Assembly: GCA_910577955.1 (NCBI GenBank)
Contig: CAJTNC010000004.1
Span: 92,446-156,445, forward strand
Reading direction: 5' to 3'
Length of the DNA: 64,000 nt
DNA from: an uncultured Lachnospiraceae bacterium
GTDB lineage: Bacteria; Bacillota; Clostridia; Lachnospirales; Lachnospiraceae
The notes below the pieces were generated by a model. That model was not told the origin of the DNA, did not search any database, and saw only the letters and a list, made by a program, of their open reading frames with translations. Every line of letters starts with the position of its first letter. Positions within the stretch are counted from its first letter, which is position 1. This document shows positions 41,823 through 49,221 of the stretch, piece after piece. The position numbers were made by a program, and so were the translations under genes.

Positions 41823-41897
41823 GGCGAGATGGCTCAACTGGCTAGAGCGTCCGGTTCATACCCGGGAGGTTGAGAGTTCAAGTCTCTCTCTCGCTAC
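41823..41897 (+). tRNA. tRNA-Met (anticodon CAT), elongator type
   Basis: Acceptor GGCGAGA/TCTCGCT with a G-T first pair, D arm GCTC/GAGC, anticodon stem TCCGG/CCGGG around TTCATAC (anticodon CAT), T arm GAGAG-TTCAAGT-CTCTC. It lacks the initiator features. A tRNA-Ile read after lysidine modification is the only alternative. Confidence 0.9.
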
Positions 41898-41901
41898 TGT
41901 A

Positions 41902-41932
41902 AAGCCTTGAATAACTTCAAGGCTTTTTTACA
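41902..41932 (+). terminator. Terminator of the tRNA unit
   Basis: AAAGCCTTGAA (41902-41912), TAAC loop, TTCAAGGCTTT (41917-41927) running into a series of T. Perfect 11-base stem. Confidence 0.92.
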
Positions 41933-42007
41933 ATGAAAGTAGTCCTTTAAGATTCAGTAAGCGCGGAGCATCCGGATATTAAATCATACCACAGAAAGCA
42001 GGTTGCC

Positions 42008-44131
42008 ATGATACAACAGGACAAACTGGTACAATTTTATTTTACACAGTACAGAGACAGCTCATTAAAACTGAAAAAGAAAAAAAATGACGGAAAAAGC
42101 AGCTATGAGAAACGGATCAAATCCCTTTATCAGGAATTAAAAAGAACGGGTTCGGGAAAAATAAAGACAGCGAAACTGGAGGATTACCACAGACAGCTTC
42201 GGAATCTCAGCTATTACGCTTTCCGTGAAAAGAACCAGATATCAATGATGGAGATCAGGGATCTGCTGCTGCCGGAACTGGTGCGTCTCGATATGGCGGA
42301 GCTGACCGACAGCGAGGCGGAGATCGTCACCGGAAAATTTTTGGAGTATCTGAGGACGGAACTTTCCTTTGAAATATGCCGCAGAACGATAAAGGCGCTT
42401 TGCAGAAGCTATGCGGATGTTGGGATCAGAGGGGAGATCATCGACATGGTGCCGATGAATCCGGAGACGGAGTTTCAGGAAGCGTTGGCGATGAAACGGC
42501 ATTTTATCCTCCATGTGGGTCCCACGAACTGCGGAAAGACTTATCAGGCGCTGGAGCGCTTAAAAACTGCGAAAAACGGCACATATCTCGGCCCTTTAAG
42601 ACTGCTCGCGCTGGAGGTGTATGAGCGCATGACGGAAGCCGGAGTGCCCTGCAGTATGCTCACCGGCGAGGAGTATATTTATGAGGAAGACAGCCGCGTC
42701 ATCTCCTCCACCATCGAGATGTTGGATATTGAGAAAGAATATGACATTGCTGTCATTGATGAGGCGCAGATGATCGCCGACGAGGACAGAGGTCATTCCT
42801 GGACGCGGGCGATTTTGGGGGTGAAGGCAAAGGAGATCCATGTCTGCATGAGCCCTGCGGCACAGAACGTGGTGACTCATCTGATTTCTCTTTGCGGCGA
42901 CAGCAGCGAGATCAATCACTATGCGCGGATGACAAAGTTAGTCTGTGAGGATGAAGCTTTTCGTTTTCCGGAGGATGTGCAGGAGGGCGATGCGCTGATC
43001 CTGTTCACAAAGCGGGCGGTATTAGATATCGCGGGACGTTTGGAGCGGGAAGGCATCCGCACCAGCGTGATCTACGGTTCCCTGCCGCCGGAAATACGCA
43101 GACGTCAGATCAGGCTGTTTACGGAGAAAAAGAGTAAAGTGGTAGTATCCACGGACGCTATCGGCATGGGACTGAATCTTCCTGTGCGGCGTATCGTTTT
43201 TGTGCAGATCGATAAGTACGACGGGCATCAGAAGCGTAAGCTGTTGGTTCCGGAGATCAAGCAGATCGCCGGCAGGGCCGGCCGTTACGGTCTCTACGAT
43301 GTGGGATACGTCAACGCTGCGGGCGAGGAAGAGTTAGAGTATGTGAGAGAGCGCTATGCGAAGGAGGAGGAGCCCATAACCAGAGTGAGTCTCGGTTTTC
43401 CCCATGTGCTGCTGGATATGGAGGATCCTCTCGATACGATCTTGAAGGTCTGGAGATCGGTGGAGCCGTCGCCGCCCTTTGAGAAAGTCAGCATTGATGA
43501 GGTGCTGTTCCTCTATGAGAGAGCTTACAGGGAACGAAAAGACATTGACGGATTCGATGATAAACGGACGCTGTACAGGATGCTGACCTGTTCCATCGAT
43601 ATCAAGAACCGGGATATCGTGGATCTGTGGCTGTATTACTGTGAGACTTATACGGCCGATGTGTCTTTGCATTTTCCGGCTCTTTCCATGTGCACCGACA
43701 AGGGATTGATGCGGTACGAAACGTTCTACAAGATGTTGGATCTCTATCACCAGTTTTCCACAAGGCTCGGTAAGGAGATGGACGCGGAGAGGCTGGCCAG
43801 AGAGCGGGAAAAAACCGAAGATACGATCATGAGGTATCTGGTGGGCAATAAAAAAGACTATATCCAAAAGTGCAAGTACTGCGGAAAGCCGCTGCCTTTC
43901 GGCTATGGATTTACGGTCTGCGACGACTGTCACAGAGGCGGCAGAAGATTCTCCCTGATGGGACGCAAAAAGGGGGGAAACGGAGGTTATGGCAGGGAAC
44001 AGGAACGGCACAGAAAGTCAGATCAGCCGGAAAAGGAAATGAAGAAAACCCAGAGCCGCCGAAGAAGGCACAAAAGATCCGGAGCGGCAGCGGAGGAGGA
44101 AGGTATCATAAAGCAGGGGGATAAAGGCTGA
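42008..44131 (+). CDS. Suv3-like DExH RNA helicase with zinc ribbon and basic tail
   Basis: 707 residues. A helical N-terminal domain (1-165) precedes a superfamily 2 helicase core: Walker A GPTNCGKT at 171-178, motif II DEAQ in VIDEAQMIADED, a SAT-like region replaced by MSPAA, motif V VVVSTDAIGMGLNLPV and motif VI QIAGRAGRYG. The GPTNCGKT/DEAQ combination is that of Suv3, the mitochondrial degradosome helicase. The C-terminal part has a conserved helical domain (to about 600), a CxxC...CxxC zinc ribbon (about 621-641) and a 60-residue Lys/Arg-rich tail, features expected of an RNA-binding protein. It probably unwinds structured RNA for a nuclease. No nuclease gene is adjacent; ispF follows by 27 bases. 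Confidence 0.82.
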   Translation: MIQQDKLVQFYFTQYRDSSLKLKKKKNDGKSSYEKRIKSLYQELKRTGSGKIKTAKLEDYHRQLRNLSYYAFREKNQISMMEIRDLLLPELVRLDMAELTDSEAEIVTGKFLEYLRTELSFEICRRTIKALCRSYADVGIRGEIIDMVPMNPETEFQEALAMKRHFILHVGPTNCGKTYQALERLKTAKNGTYLGPLRLLALEVYERMTEAGVPCSMLTGEEYIYEEDSRVISSTIEMLDIEKEYDIAVIDEAQMIADEDRGHSWTRAILGVKAKEIHVCMSPAAQNVVTHLISLCGDSSEINHYARMTKLVCEDEAFRFPEDVQEGDALILFTKRAVLDIAGRLEREGIRTSVIYGSLPPEIRRRQIRLFTEKKSKVVVSTDAIGMGLNLPVRRIVFVQIDKYDGHQKRKLLVPEIKQIAGRAGRYGLYDVGYVNAAGEEELEYVRERYAKEEEPITRVSLGFPHVLLDMEDPLDTILKVWRSVEPSPPFEKVSIDEVLFLYERAYRERKDIDGFDDKRTLYRMLTCSIDIKNRDIVDLWLYYCETYTADVSLHFPALSMCTDKGLMRYETFYKMLDLYHQFSTRLGKEMDAERLAREREKTEDTIMRYLVGNKKDYIQKCKYCGKPLPFGYGFTVCDDCHRGGRRFSLMGRKKGGNGGYGREQERHRKSDQPEKEMKKTQSRRRRHKRSGAAAEEEGIIKQGDKG

Positions 44132-44158
44132 GGCCCCCATGTGTGACAGGAGAAGGAT

Positions 44159-44698
44159 ATGAGGATCGGAACAGGTTACGATGTCCATAGGCTTGCGGAA
44201 AACAGAAAATGTATCATCGGAGGCGTGGAGATCCCTTATGAAAAGGGGCTTTTGGGACATTCCGATGCGGATGTGCTGCTGCATGCGGTGATGGACGCAC
44301 TGCTTGGGGCGGCAGCCCTCGGGGATATCGGAAAGCATTTTCCGGATACGGAGGAGGAATACAGAGGGATATCCTCGCTGGAGCTCTTAAAAAAAGTGGG
44401 CGCACTGTTGGAAGAGCATACGTTTCTGGTTGAAAATATTGACGCCACGATCATCGCTCAGGCACCGAAAATGCGGCCCCATATCGATAAAATGCGGGAG
44501 AATATCGCGGCGGCTCTGGGGATTGAGACCATGCAGGTCAGCGTGAAAGCAACCACCGAGGAGGGTCTTGGATTCACCGGACGCGGCGAGGGAATTGCGG
44601 CGCAGGCAGTCTGCCTTTTGACAACGCCGAGAGAGCTGTGTGCGGAAAATGTGTCGGGATGCGGTGAGTGCGGAGGATGTCCGAAGCATAGGAATTGA
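44159..44698 (+). CDS. ispF: 2-C-methyl-D-erythritol 2,4-cyclodiphosphate synthase
   Basis: Fifth enzyme of the MEP isoprenoid pathway. The metal ligands are in place: GTGYDVHRL (Asp8, His10) and the His in LGHSDADVLLHAVMDALLGAAALGD, read at residues 40-64. The ATTEEGLGFTGRGEGIAAQA region is also conserved. Standard IspF is near 157 residues; here the 179-residue protein ends in a Cys-rich tail with Cys161, Cys168, Cys171 and Cys174, which could bind a metal. No ispD is adjacent. Start follows ACAGGAGAAGG. A 109-base gap leads to cysE. Confidence 0.95.
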   Translation: MRIGTGYDVHRLAENRKCIIGGVEIPYEKGLLGHSDADVLLHAVMDALLGAAALGDIGKHFPDTEEEYRGISSLELLKKVGALLEEHTFLVENIDATIIAQAPKMRPHIDKMRENIAAALGIETMQVSVKATTEEGLGFTGRGEGIAAQAVCLLTTPRELCAENVSGCGECGGCPKHRN

Positions 44699-44745
44699 GA
44701 AGAGAGGCGCCATAGAAAAGGGCAGCAAAATTTTAAGGAAACAGG

Positions 44746-44773
44746 TGCACATTCCGATTGGATGAAATATAAT
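44746..44773 (+). promoter_or_regulatory. Putative promoter for cysE
   Basis: TGCACA at 44746-44751, 16-base spacer, TATAAT at 44768-44773, about 35 bases before the start codon. Confidence 0.45.
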
Positions 44774-44807
44774 ATTAGTGAGCGGTGCCGCAGGAGGGCA
44801 AATGCCC

Positions 44808-45476
44808 ATGGGGTTTATCAGAAACATTAAAGAAGAGATCAACATCATACGGGAGAGGGATCCGGCGATCCACAGCAACTGGGAAGTGTTTTTGTATCCC
44901 AGCTTTAAGGTGATGCTGCATTACCGGCTGGCGCACAAACTTTACATAAAAAGGCACTACTTTCTGGCAAGATGGATATCCCAGCGGGGGGTGCGCAGAA
45001 CCGGTATCGAGATCCATCCCGGCGCAACCATCGGAAAGGGGTTGTTTATCGATCACGGCAACGGCGTGATCATCGGCGAGACAGCTATATTGGGCGACAA
45101 TGTAACGCTCTATCAGGGAGTGACTTTGGGCGGCACCGGCAAGGAGCAGGGAAAACGCCATCCCACCATAGGCAATAATGTGATGATCAGCGCCGGCGCA
45201 AAGGTGCTTGGATCCTTTAAGATCGGCGACAACTCAAAAATCGGAGCCGGGAGCGTGGTGTTGGAGGAAGTGCCGCCCGGATCTACCGTGGTGGGTGTGC
45301 CGGGTCATGTAGTAAAGAGAAAGAAGCAAAATTTCCCGCAGGAAGAACTGAATCAGGTAGACCTGCCGGACCCCGTGCAGGAGGATATCGCAGGCTTAAA
45401 GAAGGCCAACGCGGAACTGACAAACCATCTGTTGGAGCTGGAGGAGGAACTGCGGGAGATACGGCGTAAACTGTAA
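44808..45476 (+). CDS. cysE: Serine O-acetyltransferase
   Basis: Makes O-acetylserine for cysteine synthesis. About 222 residues from ATG 44808, which has AGGAGGG nine bases upstream; ATG 44802 is three to five bases away and the frame start at 44778 has no site. The N-terminal helical part (IRERDPAIHSNWEVFLYPSF) is followed by hexapeptide repeats forming a left-handed beta helix, with the catalytic region GIEIHPGATIGKGLFIDHG and GVTLGGTGKEQGKRHP. The C-terminus has an extra 40-residue helical, coiled-coil-like tail beyond the typical GVPGHVVKRK. Cysteine feedback is expected. It is separated from cysS by a structured gap. Confidence 0.95.
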   Translation: MGFIRNIKEEINIIRERDPAIHSNWEVFLYPSFKVMLHYRLAHKLYIKRHYFLARWISQRGVRRTGIEIHPGATIGKGLFIDHGNGVIIGETAILGDNVTLYQGVTLGGTGKEQGKRHPTIGNNVMISAGAKVLGSFKIGDNSKIGAGSVVLEEVPPGSTVVGVPGHVVKRKKQNFPQEELNQVDLPDPVQEDIAGLKKANAELTNHLLELEEELREIRRKL

Positions 45477-45750
45477 AATGCAGTGTTTTGCAAAGGTCTA
45501 ATGTATCAATATAGGAGAGTGCTAAACTCATTGATACTGTCGTTTGCCGTGCAAAATATACGATCAAAACGCAGGCACGTTTTCACTGCGGTTCGACCGC
45601 AGCGGACACATAAGGCGCCAAAATACGGCGCCTAAGTGCCGGCGGTCTCACAGCGTCTGCTTATTGATGCGTAAATTTTGCACCGGCGATACTTGCAGAA
45701 AGAGGAGTTTCGCAAGCGCCTAATGTATCAAGAAATAAGAGGAGAAGAGC
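45477..45750 (+). repeat. Structured intergenic element between cysE and cysS
   Basis: A 274-base non-coding gap with several signals. GTATCAAT (45503-45510) pairs with ATTGATAC (45530-45537). CTGCGGT/ACCGCAG (45586-45602) is a tight hairpin, and AGGCGCC/GGCGCCT (45613-45633) another. Around them a longer imperfect inverted repeat joins about 45546-45573 to 45656-45687 (TGCAAAAT and its complement at the base). The phrase CTAATGTATCAA occurs at about 45498-45509 and 45719-45730, each followed by a purine-rich, ribosome-binding-like stretch; the second serves cysS. No T-box motif is present. Confidence 0.75.
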
Positions 45751-47160
45751 ATGAAAATTTACAATACATTATCCGGGAGAAAAGAAGAATTTGTTCCGAT
45801 AGAAGAGGGTAAGGTGAGCATGTATGTGTGCGGCCCAACGGTCTACAACCTGATCCATATAGGCAACGCCCGTCCGATGCTTGTCTTTGATACGGTGCGC
45901 CGGTATATGGAGTATAAAGGCTACGATGTAAACTTTGTGTCCAATTTTACCGACGTGGACGATAAGATCATCAAGAAGGCGCTGGAAGAGGGAGTGGATG
46001 CCTCCGTGATCTCAGAGCGCTACATTGCGGAGTGCAAAAAAGATATGGAGGGCATGAATGTGAAGCCGGCTACAACCCATCCGTTGGCCACGCAGGAGAT
46101 AGGCGGGATGCTTGAGATGATCGGGTCGCTGATTGAAAAGGGACATGCCTATGCGGCGGCGGACGGCACGGTATATTTCCGGACGAGGAGCTTTAGAGAG
46201 TACGGCAAACTGTCCCACAAAAATCTGGACGACCTGCAGGGCGGAAATCGTTCGCTTCTTGTATCAGGGGAGAATCAGAAAGAAGATCCCCTTGATTTTG
46301 TATTGTGGAAGCCGAAAAAAGAGGGGGAACCCTACTGGGAGTCTCCTTGGTGCGACGGCAGGCCCGGCTGGCATATTGAGTGCTCTGTGATGAGCAGGAA
46401 ATATCTGGGGGAGGAGATCGATATCCACGCAGGCGGAGAAGATCTGGTCTTTCCCCATCATGAAAACGAGATAGCCCAGTCGGAAGCGGCCAACGGAAAA
46501 ACCTTCGCCCATTACTGGATGCACAATGCATTTTTGAACATTGATAATCACAAGATGTCCAAATCCGCCGGAAACTTTTTTACGGTGCGAGACATTTCGG
46601 AAAAATATGATCTTCAGGTGCTGCGTTTCTTTATGCTGTCCGCTCATTACAGAAGCCCCCTGAATTTCAGCGCGGAACTGATGCAGGCGGCCCAGAACGG
46701 CTACGACAGAATCGTCACAGCGGTGGAGAATCTGGATTATCTGATGAAGAGCGCCGGGGAAGAAGCGGAGAGTGCGGCGGAGAAAGAATTGGAAGAACAG
46801 GCGGAGACTTTCGTGGCAAAATTTGAGGAAGCTATGGAGGACGACTTTAATACGGCGGATGCTCTGGCGGCGATCTTTGAACTGGTGAAATTTGTGAATA
46901 CTAACACGGAGGGCGGGCATACGAGGGCTTACCTGCAGATGTTAAAGGATAAGATCACAATGCTTGCCGATATCTGCGGACTGATCGTGGAAAAGAAAGA
47001 GGAACTTTTGCCGGAGGATATCGAAGCGCTGATCGAAGAGAGACAGTCGGCGCGGAAAGCGAAGAATTTTGCCAGGGCGGACGAGATCAGAAATGAACTT
47101 CTGGAAAAGGGGATCGTTCTGGAAGATACGAGAGAGGGCGTAAAATGGAAAAGGGCGTGA
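45751..47160 (+). CDS. cysS: Cysteinyl-tRNA synthetase
   Basis: Charges tRNA-Cys. 469 residues, standard for class I CysRS. CGPTVYNLIHIGNARP contains the first zinc Cys and the HIGN version of HIGH; WHIECSVM and HAGGEDLVFPHHENE carry further zinc ligands; KMSKSAGNF is the KMSKS loop. The C-terminal DALR-type and RARKAKNFARADEIRN-like regions are intact. It is followed, with a 16-base overlap, by mrnC, as in Bacillus. The leader is unusually long and structured. Confidence 0.97.
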   Translation: MKIYNTLSGRKEEFVPIEEGKVSMYVCGPTVYNLIHIGNARPMLVFDTVRRYMEYKGYDVNFVSNFTDVDDKIIKKALEEGVDASVISERYIAECKKDMEGMNVKPATTHPLATQEIGGMLEMIGSLIEKGHAYAAADGTVYFRTRSFREYGKLSHKNLDDLQGGNRSLLVSGENQKEDPLDFVLWKPKKEGEPYWESPWCDGRPGWHIECSVMSRKYLGEEIDIHAGGEDLVFPHHENEIAQSEAANGKTFAHYWMHNAFLNIDNHKMSKSAGNFFTVRDISEKYDLQVLRFFMLSAHYRSPLNFSAELMQAAQNGYDRIVTAVENLDYLMKSAGEEAESAAEKELEEQAETFVAKFEEAMEDDFNTADALAAIFELVKFVNTNTEGGHTRAYLQMLKDKITMLADICGLIVEKKEELLPEDIEALIEERQSARKAKNFARADEIRNELLEKGIVLEDTREGVKWKRA

Positions 47161-47585
47161 TGCTGCCGCAGGATATCTGGAAAAGTTTCGGAAGCAAAGA
47201 GCAGGATGTCCGGAATTTTTCTCCTTTGACTCTTGCCTATATCGGGGACTGCGTGTATGAATTGATCGTCCGCAGCGTCGTTGTGGAAAAGGGCAACAGA
47301 CAGCCCCAGAAGCTTCACAGAGAATCCTCGGAATTTTCCAAAGCGGGGACCCAGAGAAAGATCTATGAGGCGCTGCTCGACGAGGTGACGCAGGAGGAGG
47401 CGGATATTTTAAAGCGGGGAAAAAATGCTCACTTCCATACGAAGGCAAAAAATGCCAGCGTTGCGGAGTATAAGTGCGCAACGGCGTTGGAGGCGCTGTT
47501 CGGATATCTGTATCTGAGCGGGAACATGGAGCGGGTGCTGGAACTTCTGCAGATCGGGCTTCGGAAGTGCGATCTGCATATTTGA
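47145..47585 (+). CDS. mrnC: Mini-ribonuclease III
   Basis: A 146-residue RNase III domain without a dsRNA-binding domain, needed for maturation of 23S rRNA ends in Bacillus. LAYIGDCVYELIVRS holds the catalytic Asp and the RNase III signature; the second acidic cluster lies in ALEALFGYLYLSG. Normal length. It overlaps cysS by 16 bases and is followed by rlmB, keeping the cysS-mrnC-rlmB order of Firmicutes. Confidence 0.95.
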   Translation: MEKGVMLPQDIWKSFGSKEQDVRNFSPLTLAYIGDCVYELIVRSVVVEKGNRQPQKLHRESSEFSKAGTQRKIYEALLDEVTQEEADILKRGKNAHFHTKAKNASVAEYKCATALEALFGYLYLSGNMERVLELLQIGLRKCDLHI

Positions 47586-47634
47586 TATAAAGTATACGGT
47601 TTCCGGTGGGGCGTGTACAGAGGAAGGGAAAACT

Positions 47635-48372
47635 ATGGCATATCATGAATATACAATAGAAGGCAGAAACGCAGTCTTGGAAGCGCTTAAGAGCGGCAAG
47701 TCCATAGACAAGCTCTATGTGCTTAACGGCTGTCAGGACGGCCCGGTGATGACAATTAAACGGGAGGCGAAAAAGCGGGATTGTTTCGTGAAATTCGTGG
47801 AAAAAGAGCGGCTTGATCAACTTTCGGAGACCGGTCGCCATCAGGGTGTCATCGCCATAGCCGCGGCCTATGAGTATGCAGAGTTAGAAGATTTGTTTGC
47901 GGCGGCAAAAGAAAAGGGGGAAGATCCCTTTTTTATTCTGCTTGACAATCTTGAAGATCCCCATAATCTGGGGGCGGTCATCCGAACCGCAAATCTGGCC
48001 GGGGCCCACGGCGTGATCATTCCGAAAAATCGGGCGGTGGGACTGACGGCGGCGGTGGCTCGTACTTCCGCGGGAGCGTTAAACTACACGCCGGTGGTCC
48101 GGGTGACCAATCTGGCGCGGACTATGGAGGAGCTGAAAAAGAGAGGGCTGTGGATGGTCTGTGCGGATATGGGCGGAACGAGGATGTATGACCTGAATCT
48201 GAAAGGTCCCATAGGACTTGTGATCGGAAACGAGGGCGAAGGCGTGGGACGGCTGGTGAAGGAAAACTGCGATATGGTGGCGTCGATTCCCATGAAGGGG
48301 GATATTGACTCCTTAAACGCCTCGGTGGCGGCAGGGGTGCTGGCTTATGAGATCGTGAGGCAGAGAGGGTGA
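47635..48372 (+). CDS. rlmB: 23S rRNA 2'-O-methyltransferase RlmB
   Basis: SPOUT-class methyltransferase expected to methylate the ribose of G2251 (E. coli numbering) in 23S rRNA. 245 residues. An N-terminal SpoU substrate-binding domain (IEGRNAVLEALKSG), then the knot motifs: LDNLEDPHNLGAVIRTA, GLVIGNEGEGVGRLV and IPMKGDIDSLNASVAAGVLAYE. AGGAAGGGAAAACT precedes the start. Part of the translation block with cysS and mrnC. Confidence 0.96.
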   Translation: MAYHEYTIEGRNAVLEALKSGKSIDKLYVLNGCQDGPVMTIKREAKKRDCFVKFVEKERLDQLSETGRHQGVIAIAAAYEYAELEDLFAAAKEKGEDPFFILLDNLEDPHNLGAVIRTANLAGAHGVIIPKNRAVGLTAAVARTSAGALNYTPVVRVTNLARTMEELKKRGLWMVCADMGGTRMYDLNLKGPIGLVIGNEGEGVGRLVKENCDMVASIPMKGDIDSLNASVAAGVLAYEIVRQRG

Positions 48373-48413
48373 TGGGATTGTAAGAATATCACCCTGATGG
48401 TTTAAGAGGTATC

Positions 48414-49031
48414 ATGTACAACGACTACGAATCTTTCTCCGACGAGGAGCTGCTTGTGCGGCTTCGCGACGGGGACAACCGAATAACAGAATACATCATC
48501 GAAAAATATAAAGATCTGGTGCGGAGAAAATCAAAATCCATGTATATTCTGGGAGCCGATCATGAGGATCTTCTGCAGGAGGGGATGATAGGCCTGTTTA
48601 AGGCTATCAGAGATTACGATGCAGGTCGGGATGCCAGTTTCCATACGTTTGCGGAACTGTGTGTGGCGAGGCAGATCTATACGGCGGTGCAGAGCGCGGG
48701 GAGAAAAAAGCATTCTTTTTTGAATTTTTATGTATCTCTGTATGGAAATCAGGAAAGAAACGGGGAGGAATATCCTGAGCTGATACAGGAGCTGGTGGCG
48801 TGGAATGCGAAAAATCCGGAGGAATTAGTGATCGACCGGGAGAATCTGGAAAGTCTGGAAAGGACTATCGATCAGGAACTGAGCGGTTTTGAGAAGCAGG
48901 TGTTGGAACTGTGCCTGACGGGAATGAGTTATACGGAAATTGCCAGAGTGCTCGGAAAAACGCAGAAAGCTACGGACAATGCCCTGCAGCGGATCAAAAC
49001 GAAGATAAGAAAAGCGAGAAGCGGTAAGTAG
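48414..49031 (+). CDS. sigH: RNA polymerase sigma factor SigH
   Basis: 205 residues, a sigma-70 family factor with region 2 (VRRKSKSMYILGADHEDLLQEG and FHTFAELCVARQIYTAV, read across residues 36-87) and region 4 (FEKQVLELCLTGMSYTEIARVLGKTQKATDNALQRIK, residues 157-193). The residues and genome position, two genes after mrnC, match SigH, which in Bacillus directs early-sporulation and competence genes. The usual yacP between rlmB and sigH is missing, and rpmG-secE-nusG do not follow. Sporulation in this organism cannot be judged from one sigma factor. Terminator-like hairpin at its end. Confidence 0.92.
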   Translation: MYNDYESFSDEELLVRLRDGDNRITEYIIEKYKDLVRRKSKSMYILGADHEDLLQEGMIGLFKAIRDYDAGRDASFHTFAELCVARQIYTAVQSAGRKKHSFLNFYVSLYGNQERNGEEYPELIQELVAWNAKNPEELVIDRENLESLERTIDQELSGFEKQVLELCLTGMSYTEIARVLGKTQKATDNALQRIKTKIRKARSGK

Positions 49032-49055
49032 GCCTGAGAGGCTGCTTATCGTTTT
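49022..49055 (+). terminator. Terminator overlapping the end of sigH
   Basis: Arms 49022-49035 and 49039-49051 pair with wobbles and one bulge, followed by TTTT. Confidence 0.5.
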
Positions 49056-49111
49056 GTCGATATATGGCTGTTTTGGAAAGAATAATTTAAGGTTTTTTAA
49101 GATTTAGTATA

Positions 49112-49139
49112 TTGTTTTTTGAGATAAAGGACGTATAAT
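49112..49139 (+). promoter_or_regulatory. Putative promoter of the RND efflux operon
   Basis: TTGTTT at 49112-49117, 16-base spacer, TATAAT at 49134-49139, 83 bases before the start. Confidence 0.45.
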
Positions 49140-49221
49140 CAAATAAGACAAACCGCAGGCAGGAGCTCTTTTTGGGAGGATAGCTGTCTGTGTGAATAAA
49201 TTGGGAAGGATGAGGAGCGGC

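Noticed and set aside
45477..45750. T-box riboswitch for cysS
   Set aside because: The conserved T-box sequence (AGGGTGGNACCGCG type) and a following terminator are absent.
46942..47841. 299-codon open frame opposite cysS, mrnC and rlmB
   Set aside because: It spans three well-supported genes on the other strand; composition is that of a shadow.
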